64,000 nucleotides of DNA from Cyclina sinensis (lineage: Eukaryota > Mollusca > Bivalvia > Venerida > Veneridae), in contig JAAONU010000006.1 of NCBI GenBank assembly GCA_012932295.1, forward strand, positions 23,191,929 to 23,255,928, read 5' to 3'. The notes below the pieces were generated by a model. It was not told the origin of the DNA. It ran no database searches and saw only the letters and a list, made by a program, of their open reading frames with translations. Positions 22,867 to 37,395 of the stretch are shown here, piece by piece. The translations under genes were made by a program, and so were the position numbers. The first letter of the stretch is position 1. Each line of letters begins with the position of its first letter.

Positions 22867-23231
22867 TTAGAAAAAGGTTTCCGATTCTCCGTTGAATATC
22901 GTCTCATTGTTTTGCCCATTGGAATAAAGAGAGGAGAAGTATTTCAGATGGTGCTCTGAACTATCATCATGTACAGCTTTACCATGTACATTCCCGTATT
23001 TCAAACCACACCAAAGCATTGATATAGCTATTACAATTACAGCAAAAGCAACAACATACGCTGGATGTAAATAAGTGTCTTTATGTGTCTGTGTCTCTTG
23101 TAGCGAAGGTTCATCTACAGTCATCGAAAGTGCTGTATTGCCATCGGGGCAATCTCCGATGTGGTTGAAAGTTCTATCTGTGTTCTTCGTACCGTAAAGA
23201 GTCAGTGAGATAGAACTGACACGTGTTTTGC
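22867..23231 (-). CDS. Convertase-like gene, exon 14 (P-domain end, transmembrane, tail)
   Basis: 365 bp from the TTTTTAG acceptor to TAA. ISLTLYGT closes the P domain. About 40 polar residues follow, then the transmembrane helix AYVVAFAVIVIAISMLWCGL and a 44-residue tail starting KYGNV. It predicts a type I protein in the secretory pathway or at the surface. Confidence 0.9.
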
Positions 23232-26200
23232 CTAAAAAGCAGAAACAAAAATTCATAAGGCGAGAAATCTCTCATTAAAATGTTCGTTTCTTTGAAAATT
23301 GTGAGCATTATATATTTTCAAATAAAAATGTAAATCGTTATTATCCAACCAAATAATTGTATTCCTGTGTTTTGTAGAGAATCGAGTAGAAAACATTGAT
23401 ATTTTGAGACGTTTAAGTCTGAAACCGATCAAATTAATCCAACATATTTCAGGATAAAATCCTTACATTGATAAAGTATGCAGACCTTTAGGGAGGTTTC
23501 TGACCTTAATCAAACTTGCGTTTTTGGTCAGATTTATAAAGCATCCTTTTCTTGTACCAATGTACGTAAAACAGTTTAAACAATTATCAAGTTCCAAGTG
23601 AGATTCAAACCAGCAGCTATCGGCACCAACCGCCTAGCAATGCAAAATAAGAACGCCTTAGACCACTCGGCCATTGCTACAGCCCCCGAGAAAGGTCTTG
23701 TAAATAACCGGGATATAAGTGTCCACCTCATATCACACCTGTGACAGGCAATACATGTATTACAACACTGACTTTATGTACGGGGAGACATTTTGCCGCC
23801 TCCACAAGGCAGAAATAGCGCTGTTGTAAATTGTAAATAATAATAATTTTAAATGATAAAGTTCCCAGTGGAATTCGAAACCGCTCCGATCTGTACCAGA
23901 CGCCTAGCAATGCAAAGTAAGAAAGTATTAGTTCATTCGGCCAGCCTTAGTCCATTCAGCCATCGCAACAACCCCAAGACACGACTAAGCAAATAACCGG
24001 GATATAAGTGTCAAGAGAGATATTAAGAGAGTAAGAAAAACAGACACATATAAGAAATAAAGGGATTCGTGCTCATTGTTTTCTCTTTTTACACGTCGGC
24101 ATTTCTTGTTGCATTATATAGAAAAAAAACAAGATACAAACTATGTAAAACGTGTTTCTTACTAATATTTCGGTGATCTTGTAGCTGAAATTCCCAGTTT
24201 CCAAGAGGAGTCTCTTCCCAAAAGTGCACGGACACAAACTTTGCCTGCTTGAATGAAGATAATGCTCTTAGCTCTGCCTGAAATGTTTTTTGTAGTAATT
24301 TTAATGGATTACTTGTACATCATAATGACGTAAAACCTCTTGCGAAAAAAAAAAATGAATACAACTTAAAGAAGTACCGTTAGCTGCTTCACAAGCTAAT
24401 GTTTTAGTAGAATTTATGCACATAATTCATAATCCTCAGAATGACGTTACTATATATATAACATCAACATTTATAATATTTTATAGAAGGGTTTCTGCAC
24501 TTGCATTCTTTTTTTTATAAATAGCTATTTCATTGAGTCTTCAGCTGATAACTATTATTCAGCGATTTACATTTTCCAAATATGATAACAAAACATATCA
24601 GTTTCGGACAACAATTGACACAGTGATATAAATAAAGACTTCAGACGATACATTGTGTTGTGCCTTTATCCCGGGATGTCGGCTGTTAATGTACCACAGG
24701 GACCCTGTATCAAAACAAAACTATGTTTAAAAAGTTGGTCGAAGAATTAAGAAAATCTTTTTACCGCTGATAAATGTTGGTGCATTAGCACTGAATGCGT
24801 TTGATAGGGAGAGATCAATTCCATTCTCAGGTATTCGGTTTCTGTTGTGAAGTTGATCGTTACTTCAGCTTGTTCTACTGTAGTCAAGCAGTCGACATCC
24901 AAAGATATATCACAAGAGTAGCAAAACACAAACGTCTGGATATCTCGATGAGCTCTTTAAACAAAAAAAAGAACTAGGAATTGTCCAAATTTTTTTAAAC
25001 ATAAAAATGAGTGTAGAATTCTAAAGGAAATAAATAGATCTCTCGAAGTAAACATGTTTAGAAACGAAAAGACTCTTTAGATGAAACGATTTCAAATTTA
25101 TATTTAAAATAATATTGGGTAAAATATTTGACTGAATAAGATACATTTGTTAATACAATCATTTTATTTACTGAACATGCCTATGCGTCGAAAAGCCGTG
25201 CACATGTATAGTTATTATATACAGTATGTATATACCTAGAGTTTGTCCTTAAAACCTGTTTAGACAGTTGCCTCGGTATGCTATTGTGTTCTTGAGCCAG
25301 TTTGACTAATTCATAAGCATTTAACAGACCAAAACCGAATATCGGATGGACTGAAAAAAAAATGCATTAAAACTAAAAATTAAAACTACCGCATAAACTA
25401 TTCAAATCTGCATAAAAGTAAGTGATAGAAAAAATCAAGCAAAAGATATATCTATCTTTTCTGAGGGAGCTATTGGAAGACCTGGATATATTATAACATC
25501 ATCAACGTTTAATTCCAAATGATAATATCAGAATTAAAACGCAAACATTTCTGTCCTACTTTAAAACTATTCTGTAAGACAGGCGTCTTAATTATAAAGG
25601 TTTTAAGGTCTTTTTTGGAGCTTTATTAACAGAATGCTGCTTTTATAGAAGAATTCAGAGACAAATGAGATGCACGTCTAGAATTGACAGTATTATATAA
25701 CTAAATTGACAAGTACATGTTTAAACTAAGGGTTATTTAAGCTGCTCTCAAAGTCGGAAAAGGGGATCATAATTGTAATTAACGTGGTCCAGTTTTGGCT
25801 CAGTGTACAAACTGAAAGAAGTATAAATAACTATAGGTGTAAACTGTAAGATATCTCATAATGATAAATATGGGCCAAAACTTACAACTGGAACTTTACA
25901 TAGAATATAGAAACATTTTTCACAAAGATATCGAGTTCTTTTGAGTTTAATTCACTTAGTAACATAGGTTTTAGGTCTTGCTCAGATAAATTTAACCTTA
26001 TCACATTTTTGTAATTCAATTAAATGATTGAGAATGAGATATATCATAGAAACATGGAGGAATGTGAAATCACGCATTCGTCATAAATTTCAAGAAGAAC
26101 ACGATGCTAGGTTTCATACACATTACTGAACACTATACTTAAATTCAAAATGTTTTGGTGAATTTCGATATGGAGTCCCTCTTTCACAATGTTGGTGATG

Positions 26201-29200
26201 TCGTTGTGGCATTCTAAACGTGAGTATGTACGTGTAAATATGCATGAATTATCATTTCTACTGCTCCAAAAAATAACTAAAGACATAATTTGATTTTGAA
26301 AATGATATATTAGTTAGTCATACTCACAGTATATTCCAGCGCCATTCTGGACGAAAAACGGAGTCTCCTTAAACCCTGTGTGGTCAGATGCGTGCACAAG
26401 AAGATGCTCGACGTCACGTTTTGTGAGGTTTGGACTTAAAATGATTTGATTTTAGTTAACGTTTAAATGTACTGAAAAACGCTTAGTATAATGCTTACAT
26501 AAAGCTTATAATATTTTACGCTGTAAACAGAAAAAATATGTTCACGTACCATAACAAACATAATGTTTAAATACAGAGTGGAATACATTTCAGCCAAGAT
26601 TAAGCCAACGTTGCATCAGCAATCAAATCACTAATTTTCACTGCTAAATTTGTTTTTATTCACTCTTTGCAGTTGGTGTAATCAGAAATATCAAGAAGGA
26701 AAAAAAGAGACTAAAGCTACTTCGTGTTGAAGCAAAAAGAAAATGCTGAATTATGTTCAAATAATATCACATATTTCCTCCCTTTCTGCAGGTGGTAATC
26801 TTGTCTCTGAGAGACACTGACTCAGCACCTGTTCTTGACCTTGCATTTTTTATAGAAATAAACCGAAAAGAGCGGAATCGTTCAATTAAATTTCGTAATT
26901 AAAATAAAGAGTAGATATTTTAAGACATAACTAATATTTGTATTATAAAGTAATTAAATGACTAAGACAACACAATTAATATTAATTTTAAGGAAACACA
27001 AAACACAACATTAATAATCCGCTATGGTAGTACACAGGGAGTAAAATTGACGAACTTTAAAAGGGTTACACAAAATAGCTTACTTTGCACTTAGAGCTAA
27101 AGCAATTATCCCTGCAACTTGTGCTGTGGCAGCTGATACTCCTTTAAAGCTAGTTACACAGCTATTGCGGTGGGAGGTTGTCACCTACAACAACAACAAC
27201 AACAACAAACCTATCATATATTGGCCTAAACACACATTTGTATTATCAAACATTAGAGCTAACAAATGGTATTCACATAGAGGCGGCATCAAAGAAATCT
27301 CAGAGGATCTACAAGATTGTATAAGTTAATGCCTTTTAAGTGGGTTTCCTATGTTTAACAGTCATTTGAGCTATACATGAGGTGTGTTTAAAACATTCAT
27401 AAATGCTGCTCAGCGTCAGTATTTAAATAGTAACTGTAGAGTTATTTAGTATAAATGGAGGATATAGAAATGAGGGGTCATGTAATACGATTTATAGCAC
27501 GAGGTTTTTGAAAACGTTAAAAAAGAGGCTCTGCCGAGATTTTTTTTATCGTTTTCTAATAACGATATAACAGATATAATTCTCTATATATCATAGAAGT
27601 TATATAAGTGAATGGTGACAGAAACGTGCAGATACTGCTTGTTTCGCCCGTATACACGCGAACCTCACAAGCATATTGTTAATGACGTTGAAGTCAAAGA
27701 TTTGTTGCATATCAGACAGGATTTTCTACTGTTTACACCGGTGCTAGAAAAACTCATCTTACGACCCCGTGTAAGGCAAGTCGCGTGCTTTGAAATGATG
27801 TCATTACAGCGCATTTCGTGAATGAATGATGTGCTTAGGATGACGTAATTTAGCCGTTATGAACGAAGTTGTCAATTCATCCGCTACTTTAAGAAAACAA
27901 TGCCAGATAGAAACATAAATTTTTCGTTATTTCCATCAGAAATATGACCTACGTGTAATATGCAAGAAAAAGAATCAAACACTAGCTGTGAGCCGAGTTA
28001 CCGCTGTAAACAGTTACCCAGGAGCCTGATATTCCGGTCTGTACCGGCAGCCAGTGTAAGATTCTTATACTATAACACTAGTGTTTTATAAAAAAAAATA
28101 AAACACGGCCCGCGACGTCGTCTATGATATAATCATGCCTTATATGTAGGCCTAAACCTCAAACGCATCTTCATCTTATTATCTTTATCAGTATGTAACC
28201 GTTAATAATTTCCTACACCATTTCTTTTTATGATATAAAGCCTTCACGTGGTATTAGGAACGGATGAAGAGAAAGTTAGAAGTTGTATTTCGAAAAATAT
28301 TTTAGAATAGAAGTTATGTGTGAAGTGTCAAGCAAAAAACTGCGAACTAACAAGCTTGTCTTAAATCACCTGGTTATAGACTGTTATGTGTCTAAAAATG
28401 AGAGACTGATCAGTTGTTAAAAGACTACATTGCCATGGATTAGCACGACACTTGCAGCTATTAACAATAACTAAAGACACAAAGTTGAAATTAGAAAATG
28501 ATAACTCTGTGTTTATATGAGAACCCTGCAAAGTCAAGAACATGTTACCATATATTTTGCTGTAAGGTTGTTTCCTTCATTCAGGCCTACTGTGATCACA
28601 CTTGGGTCAATTCTAGGACTATCGGGAATTGTACCATATCGGCCCATACCGCCTACGGTGATTGTGTTGATATTATTCGAAAGTTCGTTTCCAGCAGGTC
28701 CTGCCGGCACGACGTAGACAGTTCCACGTCCATGCCGGCCCTGTAAAATATGAAAAAAAATGTCATGATTTCATTGAATGTTACATCTACTACGTAAAAA
28801 CAATTAGCCAGGATCACATGGAAAGTCACGAGACCTCCGATGAGAAAAACAACGGCGAGGGAATATGCACAGCGTAATGACGTTGTTCAGTTGTCTAACA
28901 GTACAATAAATTTAACTGATCGGAGTGAAATCTACATTGATGTTTGTCTTTTACATGTCGCGTGACAGACCATGTTTACTAATTTGTCATTAATAGATCG
29001 ACTCTGAAAATGATAATCGAAATGATCGACTGAAAGCTCTTAAAATACACCTTTGTTATTGTTGTTGTTTTTAATATTTTCACTAAAATACAGTTTAAGA
29101 CATAAAAAAACAGTTCTAGAAAACAAACTAACATATTACAGCAACTAAGAAATAGCTTTTATAATATACAGATCTATTATTGGTTTCCACGATAGGAAAT

Positions 29201-32200
29201 TATAGGATTGTTTATGAATACATAATTACATAATACCATGACCCAATAAACTGTCACTCGTGCAAAATGCAAATTTAAATATTTTGCCTAATCTTTGTTG
29301 CTATCATTTTTTGCGACCTTGTAAGGTACGAAAGTGGTCATTTGATATTGCTCACAGGCCTCAGTACAGGTAACACCTAGGCCTTCAAAGGTACATCGCG
29401 ACTCAATCAATCTTAAATCACTGTACCAGCCCTGTGTGTGTAAAGCTTGACTTTTGTTTTATCGTTACGCCTTGTACGGAACACTTTGCTCTGTTGAGAT
29501 AGGTCAACTAAGTTCCACAACAAATACTTTTAACTTAAAAATTCCTGCATCAATTGCAAAATAAACGTGACAGTATAATACGTATCTGTGTGGTGTACGT
29601 AACATGTTAACATATATATGAACAAGAAAACCACGTGGCCCTGGCTTGCTCACCTGAAAAGAAACAAACAGACAACTGGTGGAGTGGGGGTGGGGTAGGG
29701 TATGGCACCTTAGGGATGTTTTTAATGGCTGACAATTCAAACACCGCATTAGATAAAATATATATATTTTTTAAACCAAGAAAGAAGCTCAGTATTTCAA
29801 GGTTAACCAAAGTCAAAGTCAAGTTTGAAGTATGTATGCATACTTATACACAAGAAAGTAGGACAGTAGGTCAGGTCAGTTAGGTCAAAGTTGAAGTCTG
29901 CATGCATGTTTATACAAATAGTTAAAATTTCATTAATGTAGCTTCAAACAACAAGGAAGTAGGTCAGTAGGTCAAGGGAAAAGGTGGATAACGGTTAAGT
30001 ACATTCCTACCCCATCCAAAGATTTTTTTTCAAAGTGTGTGTGTGTTGGGGGGGGGGGTGTACCCAGGTGATGTGGGTAGGCAAGATTTTCCAAAGCCTA
30101 TCTAATAAACATGGCAATCCTGAACTATATTTATCTAAGCCCAATGCATTTCACTTTCTTTAAAAATATCTTATATAACTCTATGTAAAACCCAGCGATA
30201 ACGGGTGCGGGGCCAATTTAGATCCAGTGGAGCCATGATGTGTATCAACTTGGTAGAGGTCCACTATACAATGGTACAAACAAAATACCTAACTCCTAGG
30301 CATAATGGTTTGACCAGAAGATGTTTTAAGTTTTATCCTACATAAGTCTATATAAAATCAAGAGAACTTTGGGTTCGGGCCAATTCTGACCCCACAGCCA
30401 TGATTTTTACAACTTTGGAAGAGGTCTATTAGATGATGCTATCAACCAAATATGTAAGCTTTATGCCTTGTGATTTCATAAAATAGGATTTCGTTTTTAA
30501 AAATCCTTTATAACTCTAGGTAAGATCAAGTGACCCATAGGGCGAGGCCAATTTTAAGCAAGGGGATCATGATTTGTATAAACTTGGTAGAGGTCTCCTA
30601 GGAAGTGGTACAAACACTAGTGACCCCTTGGCTCGGGTCAATTTTGACCCCCAAATCCATGATTTATACAACTTTGGAAGAGGTTCACTAACGATGCTAT
30701 CAACCAAATATGTAAGCTCTAGGACTTGTGGTTTCATGCAAGAATATTTTCTAAAACTTTTTTTCCTATGTAAGATCAAGTGACCCCTAGGGAGAGGCAA
30801 ATTTTGAGCCAGGAACCATGATTTGTATAAACTTGGTAGAGGTCAGTGATACACACCAAACATCTAACTCTAACCTAATGGTTTCTGACAAGAAGTTTAA
30901 AAATAAAATTCCTATATAAGTCTATGTAAAATCATGTGACCCCTGGGCTCGTGCCAGTTTTGACCCCAGAACCATGATTTATGTAACATTGGTTGAGGTT
31001 TGCTGTATGATGTTAACAAGCAAATATGTTATATCTATGCCTTGTGGATTCAGACAAGAAGATTTTTTTAAGGTTTTTCCTTTCAGTTGTCATGGTAACC
31101 AGAGTTCTGCATTGTTGTAAAGTCTGTTTTCAACTGACTCTGTGGTATAGGAGAGATGTTTAATTTCGATTGTGGGCGACGAACAACGGGCAAAATAGCA
31201 TCCTCACTTTCGTTCAGGTGCTTAGAAATATATAAATCAAATAAACTATTCTAAATTAATCTGCGTTATTATTGTTTGTTATTTTTTTCTGCTTTTATAT
31301 AGGGTGTTGTATAGCCAGTTTCAACTGATATCAAAATTCGCATTGCGGCTCTTGATATATAAATGAACGCAGTGTAAGAGGCCATCTACCCCAGCATGAA
31401 TCAAAACAATAATACTATAAATATTAGGGAACAGGACCGAATTTTCTTGCATATCAGACATGATTTTCTACTCTTTGTAAAGCGATGCTAGAAAAATCAA
31501 TCTTACACTCCCGCCCCCAGCCTGCATGCAAGATAAGTCGCGTGCTTAAAATGACGTCATTCAGTTGTAAAAGATATGATAACATACTTTCGTCGCCCGC
31601 AACATTACGTCGCCAGTCTCCACACTTACCAAGACACCGCAGATACATTTTTCTTGTTGTTTGATATAAACATGTTAAAGGAATATCTTTAAATTTTACA
31701 ATCTCACGGGTAAAACATAGTTTCACACCGTTTATTAAGCGAATATTTTGCCTTGTTTAATGCAATTTAAGATAATAGATGTAACCAAGGCTCTAAACGT
31801 GAACACAAATGATAAAACATACCGAATTAACACCATATTGTAGGGCTTCTCTGGTACTTAAATCAAGCGGGTCGAATAGTTCAGTTGCTGCCCATGCGTT
31901 TACAAAAATGTCAATTTGATCCAAAGCATAAGCTAAAGACATTGCAATAATGTTGGAGGAAGTCCAATGTTCCGGCTGAAGTTGGTATAGATCTAGATCG
32001 TATTTCTTGAAAGTGACGTTGAATATCTTTAAAGCTGAAACCAAATAAAAGAGCTTTGTCATTATATTCCAAATCATTATGATGCATAACCATAACTGTA
32101 TTTGTGCATTTTGTAATTCAGAAGAGTTATTACAGTTACAACTTATGAAGTCAGCTCATTTCTTGTTTCAAAGGGAGAAAAGAAAGTTCACGGAATGAAC

Positions 32201-35200
32201 ATGTGTGTAAACTGGAAAATTGGTTTCATTTCCAGTAGTAAAACAATATTTTCTTATATCAAAATCAAATACCGACGTATCTTCAGTTTAATCATTTAAT
32301 ACAAAACAGCTGTCACTAAATGAGTTAAGATGACCCCACTACGTATCTGAAGAACACACAGTCGTACAAAATGTCTTGTACTTTACCAACAATAGAAGCA
32401 TTGTAAGCTATTCCAGCACTGCAGACATTATTTGCTTTGGTTGCTGCCACAATACTTGCAACATTGTTCCCATGGCTGAAAATTATATAATGCATGTTTT
32501 AACAATATTAATAACAATACTGAGCTACTAGTACTGACCATTACTCAATGTGCTAAGAATGATATATCCTTGTCTGACCGTAATAGGATATTTATACACC
32601 TGTTTAATTTCGGCGTCACACCAATTGGCAATAGGGCATTGCTCTTTGAAACGAGCATGCAATTATTACTGAAAAATAATATCTCAGAATAAAGCTAGGA
32701 TTTTGGCTCCGTACAAAAGATTATAAGAAAAGAAAACACTTTGAGAGCCTCGTTACCGCTGTAAACAGCTACCCTCGAGCCAGATATCTCCGATCTGTTC
32801 CGGGAGCCAATGTAAGGTTTTTATAACATAAACGATAAAAAAAAAAAAATCGGTACTAAATGCGTTTTTGACCTTTACTTTGCACATAAGTATGTGGGAA
32901 ATTTGGCATTTTTGAATGCTTATTTACTATATTTTAATACTTTGGCAAACACCCGCGTGCCCTTTTTTTCAGAAAAAAAAGATTATTGCAAATATTTATA
33001 GGCCTCCAGATGTAAAGTTGTGACCTCAATCAGGAAGCGTGTGTCGTAATTTAACTTACACATATCGCAGCCTTAATCAAACTCCCTGCAGCGGTTACTT
33101 CCCCTGATCAATACAGAAACCACTGCCACCACAAGTAAATTCGGTCGTTACAGAGTCGAGTATATTTTTTCACTTTTAATTTTAAATGTTCATACTTTCT
33201 ATCACTTTAGTTTTCTTTCATTTAATTGTTGTGCTTAATGTACAAAAAGGTAAAAAATAAATGTAAAAAATATATTTCGTAAAAATAACGAAAGTAGATT
33301 GTTTTGGTCACACGATAACCCATCGTCACATGGGTTATAGTGGTGGCAGTGGTTAATGTAGCAAAGCGTGACGTAACCGGCGCGAGGAGTTTGAGCTTTA
33401 ATACGTCTGGATATATTTGCACGCTTTATCTTCAATATACAGAGTCGAAGAACAAAGTAAGATGTTGTTCAATATGGTATAACAAAACAAGTTACTATTC
33501 AAATGTTCTAGCACACAGCATTTACTTGATATTAATAATGATATTCTAACTTTAAAATATTTCAACAGAAAGCGTCACAAAGTGTTATAGGCAAACAATT
33601 TAACAAATATGGTTCACATATAATGCTATTGATTATACGTTCGCAATTTTTATTTATTTTCATTTGTTTCACTTCAAGCGTTCCAAGTACTACCATTTGT
33701 CTTTCAGCTCAATTAATTAAGTTATCAATCATTATCATTAACAATGCCTGCAAGAACCATAATGCTGTTCAATAAGAGATTTTAGAATAAGTGGATAATC
33801 GTAAAGCGTGGGTCTTAAAAATACAAAGCATGAGGCAGAAAGTCGCATAAATAGAATTAGTGCTACCTCTAAGACAGGCCCCATAACAGTAAATTTCCAA
33901 CTTTCGTTATTTAATTTATCAGCTATTGATTACCAAGTTAGTTACATACACTCTATACAATACTATCTATAATACCTAATTAAGTTCTTACTGATTGCTC
34001 AATCTACAATGTAAACGTAGTTCATTCGACTTGTCGAAACTGTGAACTGCGAACCGTAATGGTCCCAGTAAAATACCTGCTGTATGCAGTGAATATAACT
34101 TTATTCATATCACGTTTTATTTTAGTTTCTATCTCAAAAACAATTCTACAGTAAAAAGTTTATTCTATTATCGTTTAAAGCGGAAATCACATTTTCTACT
34201 GAATATATATCACGACAACTATACATTGTTTTGTTCTGCATGTCGTTTTATATCAATTTCGGAAAACACCAAATAGATGTAGCTAGTATTTAGGTAAAAC
34301 TTCTGCTGCACCTCCGACATATCAGCGAAAACGCACTAATATTTCATATTGAACTTCTGGCATTCATACTTCTGCATTTACTAGCAGTCTGCATATATTT
34401 ACAAACGTGAAAGTCTTACAACGCAGAGAGGGATCCGAAATCCGATCTTAACGCATTGAAGACCAACACTCTAACTACTGAGCCAAAGAATCGATTCACG
34501 CCTCGGTTATCAGAGGTTGTATTTATACAATAATAGGAAGGTTTGCACTAGACCGTAACAATATAAACATAGCAGTGTAACCCTATATTTGAATAAATGT
34601 CTTTATGAAGAGTACTGTTTTATTTTTCGGCACAAAACAACTCGAGATAAGTTATAATAAAGAATGTTACTTCATTGTGTGTATATCTATATATCAGTCT
34701 GCATATTCTTACAAACGTGAAAGTCTATGTATACTTACTCTGTAAAATGCACTGCCTTTTCTCTATAGCGCTTAAATTCTTCAGGTGTTACATTGTCACT
34801 GTCGGTCAAAAAATTCATACTAAGGTTCTTCATCTGAAATTCATTCAAATGTAAGATCACAAAGATTTGTTTTTCAATTTAACTTAAAAAATATGTTATT
34901 AAAAAGCATGCGATAGTTTATGAATTATTCTGTGTCCTACTAATATTGACAATGACACTGTTTGATCGACGTTCCAAGGATGATTTCAATCTATTATATC
35001 TATATATGTTGGAGTGATCGTTTTAGTGACCATTTAACAATAAAAAACATATTCTTTAAATCTGGATAGATCTGGAGGACTGATGTCAGCCTATGTTTTT
35101 ACCTTGTTACGGTTCGTACCCGTAACATAATGACTTGTTAGCGAACAATTATGTGAAACTGTTAGAAAAAACAATCCATTAACTATATGAAGTATACACA

Positions 35201-37343
35201 CATACTAACTTATAATGAACAAAATATCTGAATTCTTCTATATGCAAAGAATGCACTCACGATATTCCTCTCTAAGTCTGCCAGATCCGTATTGATCCCG
35301 ACGTCATTGATGCCAACAACCACTCCCTTCCCTGTGATTCCCATTGACCACACCTCGGACACGTTGAACCCATAATAATTACTGCATACGAGATTTGGCT
35401 GTAAGACAGGTGTACAAATACTAAAGCTACAAACATACAATAAGTTAAGCTCTATTTTTTGGTGAATTACACAAGGAAACTAGACTGTCACAACATACTA
35501 CAAAAAATCTTCTTACAAAAGTGCAGGACGTGCACATCGCAATGGTTGCACGTACAATATTTTCTTTTATTTTATTCTCTTGCGTATTTTTTCTTAGATC
35601 AAGGTAAATGCCATAATTTCATAAATAGGGAAAGAAAAGCGTAATTGTAAATTATTGTTATTGTAAATTAAATAAAATGTGTAAATTCTTATAGTCAGAA
35701 AGTGCAACTCAATACCTCCTCGGATATTATACATCAATTTTTCTTCATAAGCTACACATTTGATTTGTCCAATTGGTATGTTAAAACTTTAAGAAGATAG
35801 CTACGCCGAAAAAAATATTTCCTAAAATGTGTCCGTTAAGTCCATTGAAAAAGTCTATATTCTATGATCGACTTATATAAAAGGCATGTATGTTACTTAG
35901 TCTTATAAGTAAGAAGTGTTTAAAAACACTACATTCACAATACCTGTAGGTGAACTTTCCGCCCAAAGTATTTTATCTTATTATCGATTTATTGTACTAT
36001 CTTAAAAAGAATTTTCATGAAGTGTTTTCTAGGTATCGTCTTAAACGACAGACCTCTTGCAATTGAAATATGGACGAAACAATACTTTGATGGTGTTGAA
36101 ATCAAAGAGTCTGTTATCAGATAGTGTATGAAATTTGACTTAATTTTGTAAAAGCAGACAATTATAAGAATCAGTTGGGTTTATCATTTTCTCGTTGAGT
36201 TCTAATTTCAAATATACATTTTATAGATGTTTTGATTTTATTGACGATCATGGTAATGTAATTCACTGTCCCCATCTTACTATATCCCACAGTTATTACA
36301 TTTTATATCTACTAGCAGATGTAATGTCGTGTTGTAACTTGTACATGCAACCTGACAAGAAATAAACGTGTGTTTAGTTGAGTTGAGTCTAAACCACTCA
36401 ATTAATATTTGACTTTCATTCTGCAATACATTAATTAGTTCATTAAAGTTTGGAGAATTAATAATATATCAAACATAAGATTATTGTATATATTATCAAG
36501 GTGACCAATATACTGACATTGTACACATAATTAGGCGAGCTGGTAAGGTCTTCAGAACTATTGGTATATCCGTCTTCAGGTTTCAGAGTGTCGTTGTACA
36601 CCCTGACCGGTTCACATTCAACAATCTAAAACATGGAATGCATGTTTGTTCATGTATTTGCATGTTACAACAACCTTTTACATTGTATATTTAAATGTAA
36701 TATATCGAAGCCAATACGAATTTTATAATCCGTTGTTGCTGTATGTAAACAGTGCGGCAATATAGTACTGTGTACATGAAACAGACTAAATCATCCTTAC
36801 AGCACTAGGCCATTTTTTCAGAATCTTCCTTAAATGTGACAATAAAATACACGTGGCCCTTTTAGTCCGTGCCTGAACCAATAATGACTTGCTCAAACAA
36901 AGATAATAATAAGCCCAAAATAAAGGCATAAAATAAATGAGGTATAACTGTACAAAAGCATAATATGTACAATTTAGTTAACCTTTGCTATTTTATATTT
37001 TACGCTTGAAAGTGTTAAGGCAGCCACATTTCTACATGGAATGAAATTATGAACAACTCTGGTAGAGCTTCATGCACGGAAGGATGCCACAAAAAGCTCA
37101 GCATGTCGTGTCCATGTTGTACATAGATGAGCTCATGCAATAAGAGCTATCTCAAAATGCCAATAATTCGTTGTCTATAAAATTGTATGGTATTTCAACA
37201 AACTGATAGATTACCAACTTCCGAAACATATATTTCATTTCATAAAAAACGGCGGATGGTTTTCCATTTCCATCATACTCGAACACAAGCGTAGATGGTG
37301 TTATCTGCAAAAAGAAACATACATAATTATTATTATAAAGTTA

Positions 37344-37395
<52 letters not shown>

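Noticed and set aside
23588..24022. Functional tRNA genes
   Set aside because: Box spacing and stem pairing are off, and the sequences continue into shared SINE-like bodies.
29504..30800. Short open frames of 70-80 codons on both strands
   Set aside because: They read across the degenerate tandem array and show no domain.
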